Source: Candidatus Woesearchaeota archaeon (GTDB lineage Archaea; Nanobdellota; Nanobdellia; Woesearchaeales; ARS49). Taken from it: a DNA stretch of 64,000 nt. The position numbers and the translations under genes are program-made. The notes beneath the pieces are model-generated. The model worked only from the letters and a program-made list of their open reading frames with translations. It ran no database searches and was not told the origin of the DNA. Location: the NCBI GenBank assembly GCA_018302815.1, contig JAGVZE010000007.1, positions 62,001-126,000 of the forward strand, in the 5' to 3' direction. Below are positions 37,679 through 47,187 of this stretch, one piece after another (position 1 is the first letter of the stretch; each line of letters starts with the position of its first letter).

Positions 37679-38416
37679 ATGAATCAACACCCCTCATTAG
37701 ACGAACCTGAGAGAACACTATTTGAGGGCTTAACAACCCGCGCAAACGCCTTCATCGAAGGAATACTCACCAATGAAATAGACTTCGCATTCCTTGACTA
37801 CGCCCGCAACTGCAATGCAACTCCCCTTATTGCTGAATTTCGCTACGTCACGCGCGCCAAAAAACACGATGCGTACTTCTGCGAAGGACACCACCACGGG
37901 CGAAACTGGAGCCCTCACGCGAAAACACGCATCAACCATCTCACAAAAACAATCGAGCAGACACTCATCGAACAAGGACACACCCTCCTTGAAGGCAGCT
38001 ACTACCTTGACGATGAAACAGGCCTTGCCAGCAACATAACCTTTTGCACATCTGAAAACTACACCTGCAACCAACCCGAACGGACAAAAACCTGCTTCGA
38101 ACACTGGATGAACCGCGTCAAACATTCACCAACAGGAAACCTGCGCATAAGCTTAGAACTCCTTAACTACGTAGACCCTCCCGGAACCGACCGCGGCGAC
38201 GCCAAACCATTCCAAGGACTCTACAGCATCAGGTACGAAAACCCCGCGCAGCAAACCCTGAAATTCTTTAGCACAACTCTTCCAACCGCCATCTGGCTCC
38301 TCAACAAATCTGTGCGGCTGCCACTCAATTCCTATGACGAAGCGGAGCTGCGCTGCGAGATTTTAAGACTCGTGCAACCGCTTGTAACAGACGGCCACAG
38401 TCTAATTGAAGATTAA
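37679..38416 (+). CDS. hypothetical protein
   Basis: ORF only. Confidence 0.55.
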   Translation: MNQHPSLDEPERTLFEGLTTRANAFIEGILTNEIDFAFLDYARNCNATPLIAEFRYVTRAKKHDAYFCEGHHHGRNWSPHAKTRINHLTKTIEQTLIEQGHTLLEGSYYLDDETGLASNITFCTSENYTCNQPERTKTCFEHWMNRVKHSPTGNLRISLELLNYVDPPGTDRGDAKPFQGLYSIRYENPAQQTLKFFSTTLPTAIWLLNKSVRLPLNSYDEAELRCEILRLVQPLVTDGHSLIED

Positions 38417-38493
38417 AACTCGCCCAAACTCTTCTGTTTCTTCAATCTATCAAAATCACAGCAGGAGTTGATACTTAGCACATAAAGCAATCA

Positions 38494-38775
38494 TTATCGT
38501 TTTGCTTGCTGTAAAAGCTCCATAACTCGCAGAATCGCTTGCCGCACGGCATGCTCTGCACCCAAAGGTGCGGAAATCGCATTCACATTAGCCAACTCGG
38601 CATAAGCATCAGTCCACTGCTCAGCCACCATGTCTTTCAAAACCTTTTTCAAGCCATTCGAAAGCCCTGATTGCAAATCATAGTCGCCCTTAGCTTCATC
38701 ATGCGCCCAATTTTCTCCATTAATTTCGTTAAGGCACCATTCCACAAGCGTCTTCGCATCTTCTCTTGAACCCAT
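38494..38775 (-). CDS. hypothetical small protein
   Basis: ORF only. Confidence 0.5.
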   Translation of the reverse strand: MGSREDAKTLVEWCLNEINGENWAHDEAKGDYDLQSGLSNGLKKVLKDMVAEQWTDAYAELANVNAISAPLGAEHAVRQAILRVMELLQQAKR

Positions 38776-38872
38776 TCAATTCACCTCTTTCATGCACATC
38801 TCAGTCATTGCTTGAGTATATAAAAATTATGGTTATCAAAAATAAAGATAAACAAAGATGGCTTCTTGTTTA

Positions 38873-39526
38873 TCAAAATTCACCCAAACTCTTCTGCTTT
38901 TTCTTGCCTGAAATCACTTGATAAGGCGTCCAAGACTTCCTGAATATTTCAGCGTGCTTGCTCCAATTCTTTTTCAGAAACTCAATAGTTCGCGGGTCAG
39001 CCATATAGCCAGAACCAAAATCCTCACCAACATGCTGTTTAATCTTCTCAATCTCTGCATCCCTTGTGACTTTCGCAATAATACTTGCCGCGCCAACGAT
39101 AAGATATTTGAAATCAGCCTTATGCTCGCACTTGAGCTCGACCTTCTTGTGAAGCAAACGCTCCTGAATATACTCGCTGTACGCCTTTATGTTAGGACTT
39201 GGACAATCTATGATTGCTTTTTGCGGACTCATCATGTTCACCAATTCAACAGCCTTGTCAGCCTCAAGCCAGTTAAGATTCTTTCCAGCCGCGTCAAGAA
39301 CATACTCATCAATTTGAGAAGGAGGAACTAGGATTATCTGAAACGTCACATACTTCGGAAGTTCCTTGAAAATACGCTCCCTTGCCTGAGGAGAAAGAAG
39401 CTTGCTGTCTTTTACGCCAAGCGCTCTTAACTCTTCCTCTTTTTCAGAATCAATCATCGCAGCGCACAGAACCATTGGACCTACAATACAGCCACGTCCC
39501 GCTTCATCAATACCGCATAGCTCCAT
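38873..39526 (-). CDS. rnhB: ribonuclease HII
   Basis: MELCGIDEAGRGCIVGPMV, DSKLLS, GAASIIAKVTRD. Confidence 0.95.
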   Translation of the reverse strand: MELCGIDEAGRGCIVGPMVLCAAMIDSEKEEELRALGVKDSKLLSPQARERIFKELPKYVTFQIILVPPSQIDEYVLDAAGKNLNWLEADKAVELVNMMSPQKAIIDCPSPNIKAYSEYIQERLLHKKVELKCEHKADFKYLIVGAASIIAKVTRDAEIEKIKQHVGEDFGSGYMADPRTIEFLKKNWSKHAEIFRKSWTPYQVISGKKKQKSLGEF

Positions 39527-39602
39527 AAGATGAACCAACAACCTCCTCTATAAAAAATGTACTCCAGAAATCTTTAAATACCCCGCCACTTCAGCAAAGG
39601 AC

Positions 39603-39956
39603 ATGTCCGGCGGAACACCAAAAACAAAACCAGAACACATCCAGTTCGTAGGCGTATCAGAGCTCTCACCAGAAGACCAAGAATCCGTCTCGAAAATAAC
39701 AACAGAGCACTACGACAAGATAAAACGATCAGTGCACAATCTAACCAACCTCACAGTACACGTCAAAACATACCAACAAGACGGCAATCGAAAGAAATAC
39801 TCAATGCATGTACGCGTAGACACGCCAACAAAGCAGCAATTCGTGTCGACAAACTCAGATGACTGGGAACTGCCAAAAGCGCTGCACAAAGCATTCGAAG
39901 ACATCATGAACCAGATACATCATAAGCTACACACCGATGTCTCTCGACCGAGCTAA
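39603..39956 (+). CDS. small protein, possibly HPF/ribosome-modulation-like
   Basis: TVHVKTYQQDGNRKKYSMHVRVDTPTKQ...LPKALHKAFEDIMNQI. Confidence 0.4.
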   Translation: MSGGTPKTKPEHIQFVGVSELSPEDQESVSKITTEHYDKIKRSVHNLTNLTVHVKTYQQDGNRKKYSMHVRVDTPTKQQFVSTNSDDWELPKALHKAFEDIMNQIHHKLHTDVSRPS

Positions 39957-39968
39957 TCTCTATATTAC

Positions 39969-41258
39969 TTACTCGTTTTGAAGAACACGAATCCTTTCTC
40001 TAAGAGAATCACGCATATTCGTGTACGCGCGTTCATTCAAACGACCCGCGCTGTGCTGCGATTCTGTGTATTCCAACCGCCTATTCAAATCAGCAAGCTC
40101 ACGCTGAACTCTAGGAGAATACGTACGCTGCAAAGCAGGCTCTTCATGCCGTTCAACAACAGGAGTTGGCACAGGATCAACCGCAGGAGGAACTTGAACT
40201 GCTGGAACTTGCTGAGTGAAAACAACGACATCACCAAGTCCATCATACGATTGGACACGCTCGAGCAACGAATTGAGGCGCGTTTCAATTTGAACATTAA
40301 ACTCCTCACTTTCACCATACTCATCCGCGATCGTCTGAACCTCTCGAGCGATATCAGCGCGTAACTGTCGATATGCCTGAACATCATTTTGACCATACAG
40401 TTCAAGCTGCGTTTCTTGAGGCAGTTGACCTGCCGCCGTTCTATTGGCAGTCGCTCTCTCTTCAAGCCGTGATTCTAAATCAGTTTTAACACGCATCAAA
40501 TGGCCAACGCTTTCCCTGCACAATCTTTGAATGCTATCAACCGACGCATACGCTTCCTCAACTTGTTGCTCGCGCTCGCCAACTCGTTGTACGCGCTCGT
40601 TGAAATCGGCAGGGAGAACTTCTCTTTCAATAGGCACAAGCTCAAGCGCACCCAAACCAGAATACGCTTCGATGAGTGATTGGAATTTCGCTTTTATCTC
40701 CTCAATAAGATTGTGCGCATAAACAGGATCATCCATTGCCTGCGGTAAAACTGTTCTCAACTCGTGAAACATATCATCACGCAATCGGAAATACTCTTTT
40801 GGGTCATTAAGCTCAACTGCCGTCTTCTTATCCTCTGCACTTAACCACTCGAGATTCTTCCTGTTATAGGATACCATATTATCGAGATGCGTTTCAAGCA
40901 CGCGATATGTCCTGAAACAATCCAGAAAAACCTGCTCGTGCCCCTGCCATGTCTCTTGCTCGACCTCTCTTGCCAAATCAGTTATCACTGCAGGAGGGAA
41001 TTCATCCTCAAGAGGGGCAGATACGGTAGGCGCTATTGAAGGGACACTCACACTAACTGGCGCAGGAGCAGCAGCTACAGGAGTTGATGCGCTCAGAAGT
41101 TCATCGTCATCCTTTTTGTAATCAGTAACATCTCCGAACGCCAACCCGCCCATTGTAAGCAATAGAGCGCTGTATCTCATCCTCCGGGATTTCCTTTTCC
41201 TGGCACGTTCGGACACCACAGCAGTGTATTCAGGAGGTATAAGGTTGATCTCAATCAT
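39969..41258 (-). CDS. hypothetical coiled-coil protein
   Basis: Helix-rich, Pro/Ala-rich linkers. Confidence 0.5.
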   Translation of the reverse strand: MIEINLIPPEYTAVVSERARKRKSRRMRYSALLLTMGGLAFGDVTDYKKDDDELLSASTPVAAAPAPVSVSVPSIAPTVSAPLEDEFPPAVITDLAREVEQETWQGHEQVFLDCFRTYRVLETHLDNMVSYNRKNLEWLSAEDKKTAVELNDPKEYFRLRDDMFHELRTVLPQAMDDPVYAHNLIEEIKAKFQSLIEAYSGLGALELVPIEREVLPADFNERVQRVGEREQQVEEAYASVDSIQRLCRESVGHLMRVKTDLESRLEERATANRTAAGQLPQETQLELYGQNDVQAYRQLRADIAREVQTIADEYGESEEFNVQIETRLNSLLERVQSYDGLGDVVVFTQQVPAVQVPPAVDPVPTPVVERHEEPALQRTYSPRVQRELADLNRRLEYTESQHSAGRLNERAYTNMRDSLRERIRVLQNE

Positions 41259-41307
41259 ATACTCAACGCCCAAGAAGCCCCTTTTTAAAGGTTTCGACGG
41301 AAAAGAC

Positions 41308-41850
41308 CTATCGGGCGCTGAACGCTTTCACAACGCCCCACAAGCCTTCTTTCTTTTTTGAGAGCGCGAATGAATCCACATCGAAACACACCCCGTCAAG
41401 CTCGCTTGTTTTTGGCGTTTCGCACTTTCCGTGGCCGATTGTCATATGCGGATTGTAAAACTGAGCAACATAACCCGAGCCATAGACTCGAGCGACGTCT
41501 TGTCTTTTTTCATCAGCGCCTTCATACTTTTTCATAACAGACCAGTCGATGAAATATTTCAAATTTTCAATTGCCAAATAGTGCAAATCAACCAGTCCCT
41601 GTTCTTTGTTCAGACGAACAACAAGAGAGTCCTCATCAAACTTATCAAAGGCTTTGAGCCGAGCGGTGAACGCTTCGAACCTTATCGATTCAAGAACGCG
41701 TACGATAACGTCCTCGTTTTCTTCCTTTGCCCGAAGTGCGTACAGAGTCACGTGCGGAGCGTTAGATTCAATCAAACCAAGCTCTGCGCGCAAATCAACA
41801 ATTCTACTAGAAACATCTATCGGCGGAATAAGGTGGACGAGGTATTTCAT
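41308..41850 (-). CDS. 2H phosphoesterase (2'-5' RNA ligase/ThpR-like)
   Basis: PHVTLY and PHMTIG motifs. Confidence 0.75.
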   Translation of the reverse strand: MKYLVHLIPPIDVSSRIVDLRAELGLIESNAPHVTLYALRAKEENEDVIVRVLESIRFEAFTARLKAFDKFDEDSLVVRLNKEQGLVDLHYLAIENLKYFIDWSVMKKYEGADEKRQDVARVYGSGYVAQFYNPHMTIGHGKCETPKTSELDGVCFDVDSFALSKKKEGLWGVVKAFSAR

Positions 41851-41888
41851 ACCTTTTCGCTTTAGAAACCCTTATAAAAACCCTTCGC

Positions 41889-41898
41889 CACTGGACAG
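41889..41898 (+). promoter_or_regulatory. CACTGGACAG box upstream of LAGLIDADG gene 2
   Basis: Exact 10-mer, 45 nt before ATG. Confidence 0.6.
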
Positions 41899-41942
41899 AT
41901 TCGGACGTGAGGCATTTAAACCGATTTATTTCTTAATTAGTT

Positions 41943-42755
41943 ATGTCTTCTTTTCAGCCAATTCCTATCAGCAAACGAGCGCGATTGAAACAATTGCGTT
42001 TTCCTACCGAACCATCGGAAGATCTCGCTTATTTCTGCGGGTTGATGGCGGGAGATGGTCATATCGCGATGAGAGAAAGCAAAGCGGATTATTACTTGAC
42101 AATCGAAGGCAATCCTGCTGATGAACGAGAGCTCTATTCTCAAATTGTTTGTCCTCTTGTGAAGCGTCTTTTCAATATCGACATTCAACCTCAAATGTTC
42201 CAGCACACATATGGGATAAGAATACGATCAAAGGCATTGATGGAATATTTAACTACGCAGCTTAAACTGCCAAAGAATCGAAAATACTCGCAGCTCACAA
42301 TTCCGCATTGGATAAACTATGATAACCGCTTTCTTATCAACTATGTTCGCGGACTTGCAGATACAGACTTCTGTTTATGCTTCAAAAAACGACATAAATC
42401 AGTCCCTTATTATCCGGTTATAATCGGAGTGTCTGAAAGCAAATCGTATTTAGAAGAAATCGCGAAAACTCTTGAGACTTTTGGTTTCACTGTTTCACGG
42501 CATTACGACTATCGCTATCCTGATTCGAGATTAAAAGCGGGATATTACATTCATCATAGAATTTATCTTTACGGCTACGCTCAACTCAAAAAGTGGATGG
42601 GTACAATAGGGTTTCAAAGCCCTAAACACCTTAACAAGTATGAACATTGGCGAGATGTAACACTCACGACCCTGCCTGCTTTAAAGCCAAATGCTAAAAG
42701 AAAAGAGGCCCGGGGAGTTCCGACCCGGCCTCAAAATAGCGGGGGGTGGATTTGA
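41943..42755 (+). CDS. LAGLIDADG homing endonuclease-like protein
   Basis: AYFCGLMAGDGHIA; NYVRGLADTDFCL. Confidence 0.85.
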   Translation: MSSFQPIPISKRARLKQLRFPTEPSEDLAYFCGLMAGDGHIAMRESKADYYLTIEGNPADERELYSQIVCPLVKRLFNIDIQPQMFQHTYGIRIRSKALMEYLTTQLKLPKNRKYSQLTIPHWINYDNRFLINYVRGLADTDFCLCFKKRHKSVPYYPVIIGVSESKSYLEEIAKTLETFGFTVSRHYDYRYPDSRLKAGYYIHHRIYLYGYAQLKKWMGTIGFQSPKHLNKYEHWRDVTLTTLPALKPNAKRKEARGVPTRPQNSGGWI

Positions 42756-42844
42756 ATTCGGCGCCAAAGAGGGTTGTCCTCCTTGAACTCCACCGAGCTA
42801 TGGGTTATGAGCCCATCGGGAACTCCAGACTTCCCTACCCCGCT
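42737..42844 (-). tRNA. initiator tRNA-Met(CAT) with 33-nt insertion/intron in T arm (42757-42789)
   Basis: AGCGGGG/CCCCGCT acceptor with A1, ATGGG-CTCATAA-CCCAT anticodon arm (GGG/CCC), GGTGG-[33 nt]-TTCAAAT-CCACC. Confidence 0.85.
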
Positions 42845-42929
42845 GTAGTTTAAAGGCGCTTTTTGATGATTTATAAATGTTTGCCCGCGAAACATTTAAA
42901 TAACATCCGCCGAGGGATTTCTCTATCAT

Positions 42930-43015
42930 GCTACCGTGGCACAACCTGGTACTGCGCGGGATTGCTAATCCCGTTTCCCGCAAGGGATTTCCCGGTTCAA
43001 ATCCGGGCGGTAGCG
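42930..43015 (+). tRNA. tRNA-Ser(GCT)
   Basis: gctaccg/cggtagc acceptor, cggga-ttgctaa-tcccg, long variable arm, cccgg-ttcaaat-ccggg. Confidence 0.95.
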
Positions 43016-43114
43016 CTTATTTTTCGTCAATTGCGCCAGAGTTATCTTCTGCTCTACGTACAACCGTACTTCCTCTACCAAACCGCTAAATAAACTTCTG
43101 CGCACATAAATAAT

Positions 43115-43498
43115 ATGGACGCATTCAAGCTAATAACGCTCATCACGGCGGTGCTGATACTTCTAAAAATAGCATTCGGCGTTAGCATGCCAAAACTTCG
43201 AAAGGAACTTGGCGCAAAAGTAATCCGATACCCTCGCGTACTAAAAGCAATATATCTTGCGCTAGCTGCGTTATTAGGCTGGATAATCCTTCCAGCAATA
43301 CCAATGGTGATAATAACTCCAATATTGCTTTTCACATCAATACTGACCGGGTTAGTATTCATTGAATACCCAAAGAGTCTGAGCAGCCTTATCAAGGAAA
43401 TTCCATCAACTCCAATAGGCGTAATAAAGAAACACTGGCTCAACCTAATAATCTGGGCTAGCCTATCAGTTTGGATGCTCGCATCGCTTCCCTACTGA
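43115..43498 (+). CDS. small membrane protein
   Basis: Three hydrophobic segments. Confidence 0.6.
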   Translation: MDAFKLITLITAVLILLKIAFGVSMPKLRKELGAKVIRYPRVLKAIYLALAALLGWIILPAIPMVIITPILLFTSILTGLVFIEYPKSLSSLIKEIPSTPIGVIKKHWLNLIIWASLSVWMLASLPY

Positions 43499-44421
43499 CA
43501 TTTACGCAACTCTGATTCCAACTTGTTCTTATCAAAATCATTACCAATAAACACAATCTTAGTTTTGCGCTCCTCTTTTGGCTCAAACGGACGGCTAAAC
43601 TCCATCTCCCAACGCTTACCGACCTTCTGGAAAACCATACGAAGCTCATCTCCTGCATTAGGCGCGCTTTCCTTCACGCACACAATACCCTTCGCCCTGA
43701 AGATGCCCCGCGGAATAGTTTCAAAAAACTCCTGAATCTTATCAGAATCAACCGGACCCACCTTAATGCTTGCAGATTCAATGGAAGAATCATGAGCGTG
43801 CTTATGTTCAGAACGCTTCCACTCCCTGAACTTTTTAGTATGGCTTAAATCAAGCAATAGGCTAACTTCAACTTTTCCCTTAACAGCTTCAATAACGCCC
43901 GCTTTTGAAAGCTTGGAAATATTACTTTTGATAGTTTCAAGTTTTTTCTTATCAACAATATCGACTTTGCTCAAAACCAGCAAATCAGACGCCTGAATTT
44001 GCTCAAGAGCAGTCTTGTTTCGCGCCAAATTCTCATCAAAATTAATCGTGTCTACAACACACACTATGCCATCAAGCACAAGCTTTTCTGAAAGCTGAGG
44101 GAGTTCAAGAGTGACAGCAGCAGGAACAACCTCAGCAAGACCTGAAGTCTCAATTAGAATAGCATCAACATCCTTCTTCGAAATTTCCCCCAACGCGCCA
44201 ATCAAATCCTCACGAACCTCACAACAAATGCACCCATTCGGAAGCTCGATAAGCTTCTCCTTGCTAGCAAGTATAAGGTCCCCATCGATTCCAAGCTCTC
44301 CAAACTCGTTCACAACAACACCTATCCTTGACCCGTGCTCGGAAGTAAGAATGTGATTCACAAGCGTAGTCTTCCCAGAACCAAGCGCCCCTGTAATAAT
44401 TGTAACCGGTATTTTTTTCAT
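43492..44421 (-). CDS. CobW/COG0523-family metallochaperone GTPase
   Basis: TIITGALGSGKTTLVNHIL, GCICC metal-binding motif. Confidence 0.9.
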   Translation of the reverse strand: MKKIPVTIITGALGSGKTTLVNHILTSEHGSRIGVVVNEFGELGIDGDLILASKEKLIELPNGCICCEVREDLIGALGEISKKDVDAILIETSGLAEVVPAAVTLELPQLSEKLVLDGIVCVVDTINFDENLARNKTALEQIQASDLLVLSKVDIVDKKKLETIKSNISKLSKAGVIEAVKGKVEVSLLLDLSHTKKFREWKRSEHKHAHDSSIESASIKVGPVDSDKIQEFFETIPRGIFRAKGIVCVKESAPNAGDELRMVFQKVGKRWEMEFSRPFEPKEERKTKIVFIGNDFDKNKLESELRKCQ

Positions 44422-44569
44422 ATCAATGCGTGGAAGAACTATCGACTGCCACATTCTCTTGTTCATTACACCCTATAAAAACGTTATGCCAAACACTAAC
44501 GTTCATTACCAGTATGTTTCGTCGCGCACTTGGCTAATAACATTTATAAATCATCCAAGCTCAATCATT

Positions 44570-45223
44570 ATGATGTCAAAAACAGTGGTGATATCGGTCG
44601 GCGGAAGCATCATCAATCCCGGCACAATCAACACTCCATTTCTTGAACGACTAAAAACATTCGTAACAAACTCTCCATTGCGATTCATACTCATCTGCGG
44701 AGGCGGAATCAACGCGCGCACATACATGGCTGCAGCGAAAACATTCGGAGTCAAAGGAGACTCGCTCGATTATATCGGCATACAAGCGACACTTCTCAAC
44801 GCAGAACTTCTTCGGCACATATTCAACGCTCCGCAAGTGCAACAACAACCCAAAACAAGTTCGTTCAAAAAAGTCCTTGTCGCAGGCGGATGGGAACCAG
44901 GATGCAGCACTGATTACGACGCAGTACTATTCGCGCTCAAATACAAAAGCGACACGATAATCAATTTGACAAACGTAGATTACGTTTACACAAAAGACCC
45001 AAAAGAACCAGGAGCAGAACCACTCAAATGCATATCCTGGGCTGATTACCGCTCGATGATATCCTCAAAATGGAGTTCAGGCCTTCACGCACCGTTCGAT
45101 CCAATCGCGTCCAAATCAGCGCAAAAACACAACCTCAGGGTACTTTGCATCAACGGAGAACGCCTGTCAGAGATAGAAAAAGCATTGGCCGGAAAACCAT
45201 TCATCGGAACGGTGATAGGATGA
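44570..45223 (+). CDS. pyrH: UMP kinase (amino-acid kinase family)
   Basis: VVISVGGSIINPG, LICGGGINAR, NLTNVDYVYTKDP. Confidence 0.85.
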   Translation: MMSKTVVISVGGSIINPGTINTPFLERLKTFVTNSPLRFILICGGGINARTYMAAAKTFGVKGDSLDYIGIQATLLNAELLRHIFNAPQVQQQPKTSSFKKVLVAGGWEPGCSTDYDAVLFALKYKSDTIINLTNVDYVYTKDPKEPGAEPLKCISWADYRSMISSKWSSGLHAPFDPIASKSAQKHNLRVLCINGERLSEIEKALAGKPFIGTVIG

Positions 45224-47163
45224 GAACATTACTTCTATTGCTGATTATTTCAACAGCCGTTTTTGCGCAGCCAACAGAATGGTTCAAAGCGCAGACCGTG
45301 CAAACACAGCTCAATGTCAGCAGCACAATAACAATAGTGCCAAAAGGCGCAGATCCTTACGTTGAAAGCCTAAGCGCGGAAGTCGTATTCATACCAATCA
45401 ACACAGAATACAGCGCGCTACGCAAATTCGAAGCAGAACCTCTTGCAGTCGTCACAACCGACAGGGCGACATACACCTGGCGTACACCAACGCAGCCAGA
45501 AATACCATTCAAATACGAAGCTCTTGTAGAAACAGCCAACAGCGCGCCAAGAGTTCGAGCGAAAATACCCTTCCCAACAAAAGCGCCACTCGAACTTACA
45601 AAGTACACAGAACCCACACAACACATAGACAGCAATGACCCTAGCATAATCGGCCAAGCATACGCACTAGCACAAGGAGAAGACGACTATTTCCTCGTCG
45701 TCACCAAACTTGCCACGTGGGTCAAGAGAAACATAGACTACAATCTAAGCACGCTAACCGCCGACGTCAGCCAAGACGCCAGCTGGGTGCTCGAACACAA
45801 AACAGGAGTTTGCGACGAACTCACAAGCCTATTTATCGCGATGCTGCGTTCAATAGGCATACCTGCAAAATTCGTATCAGGCATAGCATTCACAAACAGC
45901 CCCCAATTCCCAACCGGATGGGGAGCGCACGGCTGGGCAGAAGTATACTTTCCCGGCGTAGGCTGGGTTCCGTTCGATCCCACATTCGGCGAATACGGCT
46001 GGGTCGATCCAGGACACATCAAGCTCAAAGAAAGTTTCGATCCGCGCGAACCAACAACAGTCTACCAATGGAAAGCGCGCGATGTCAACATAGAAGTCGA
46101 AGATTTGCACATCAGCGCGGAACAAGTCAGTTCAAAAGGAACAACACCACTTGAACTAAGCCTTAAAGCAAGCCCGCTTCGCCCACGAGTAGGATTTGGG
46201 AGCCATAACGGCATAATGCTTGAAGCTGCCAACAGGGCAGACCATTACGTCGCGATGGACGTCACGCTATCACGCGTCACAGATATGGAAATCACCTCCG
46301 ATGAAACACAGACAATAATTGTTCCTCCCAGAGCCAAAGGATACGCATTCTGGACAGTCAAAGTGCGCGATAGCCTAAATCCAAAATTCCAATACGAAAT
46401 ACCCCTGCACATAGCGACAATACGAAACGACACAGTCGAAAGCTCATTCTTTATCGGACAATGGGACATAGTATTCGCCCAAACAGACATCCAAACATCA
46501 ATCTCGCAATATCAAAAGCCAGAACCATTCGAACTTGCCTGCAGGCTCGAACAAGACAGCATCTGGAACGATGAAGGACAAGTAAGCTGTCTGCTACAAA
46601 ACAGGCAAGCAAAGCCAACAAGTGCGACTGTTTGCTACAAAACCTGCTCAACATATGAACTTCCCGCGGCAACAAGCCAAACCGTGAACTTTCCAGTAAT
46701 CGCGCAAGAACCAGGGTTCCACCCAGTTATCATCAATGTAAGCACGCCAACAATTTACAAAACAGCCACGCTAACCCTTGTCAAGAACGACCAGCCGCGA
46801 GTCACGATAAAAGACATCCAAGCTCCAGAAACTGTACAGTATGAAGACACGTTCGAAATCGGATTCACCATCAACCGCGAAAGCATATCCGTGCCAAAAA
46901 ACCTGATAGTAAACATCAAAGGCGCAGGAATAGTATCAACAATACCGCTCGGAGACCTACTATCAGAACAGCACGTAAGCTTCACAATAAACTCAAAAGA
47001 CCTTTATCAAGCCAAGCCGACATTCGACATATCATTAAATTACGAATCAACCAAAGGAGATGCGCACACCGTGGACGCCACAGCAAGCACAACAGTGAAC
47101 GGCCTTCCATTTTACAAACGCCCGCTAGGATGGATTCTTCGCCTGCTCGCGTCAGTTTTATAA
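45220..47163 (+). CDS. secreted transglutaminase-like domain protein, C-terminal anchor
   Basis: GVCDELTSLFIAMLRSIGIPAKFVSG...HGWAEVYFPGVGWVPFDPTFGEYG; ATGA overlap with pyrH. Confidence 0.85.
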   Translation: MRTLLLLLIISTAVFAQPTEWFKAQTVQTQLNVSSTITIVPKGADPYVESLSAEVVFIPINTEYSALRKFEAEPLAVVTTDRATYTWRTPTQPEIPFKYEALVETANSAPRVRAKIPFPTKAPLELTKYTEPTQHIDSNDPSIIGQAYALAQGEDDYFLVVTKLATWVKRNIDYNLSTLTADVSQDASWVLEHKTGVCDELTSLFIAMLRSIGIPAKFVSGIAFTNSPQFPTGWGAHGWAEVYFPGVGWVPFDPTFGEYGWVDPGHIKLKESFDPREPTTVYQWKARDVNIEVEDLHISAEQVSSKGTTPLELSLKASPLRPRVGFGSHNGIMLEAANRADHYVAMDVTLSRVTDMEITSDETQTIIVPPRAKGYAFWTVKVRDSLNPKFQYEIPLHIATIRNDTVESSFFIGQWDIVFAQTDIQTSISQYQKPEPFELACRLEQDSIWNDEGQVSCLLQNRQAKPTSATVCYKTCSTYELPAATSQTVNFPVIAQEPGFHPVIINVSTPTIYKTATLTLVKNDQPRVTIKDIQAPETVQYEDTFEIGFTINRESISVPKNLIVNIKGAGIVSTIPLGDLLSEQHVSFTINSKDLYQAKPTFDISLNYESTKGDAHTVDATASTTVNGLPFYKRPLGWILRLLASVL

Positions 47164-47187
47164 ACCAACACGTTTCAAACACCCAAT

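Noticed and set aside
45070-45219. N-terminal extension of the transglutaminase ORF
   Set aside because: It is an out-of-frame read of pyrH; signal peptide starts at ATG 45220
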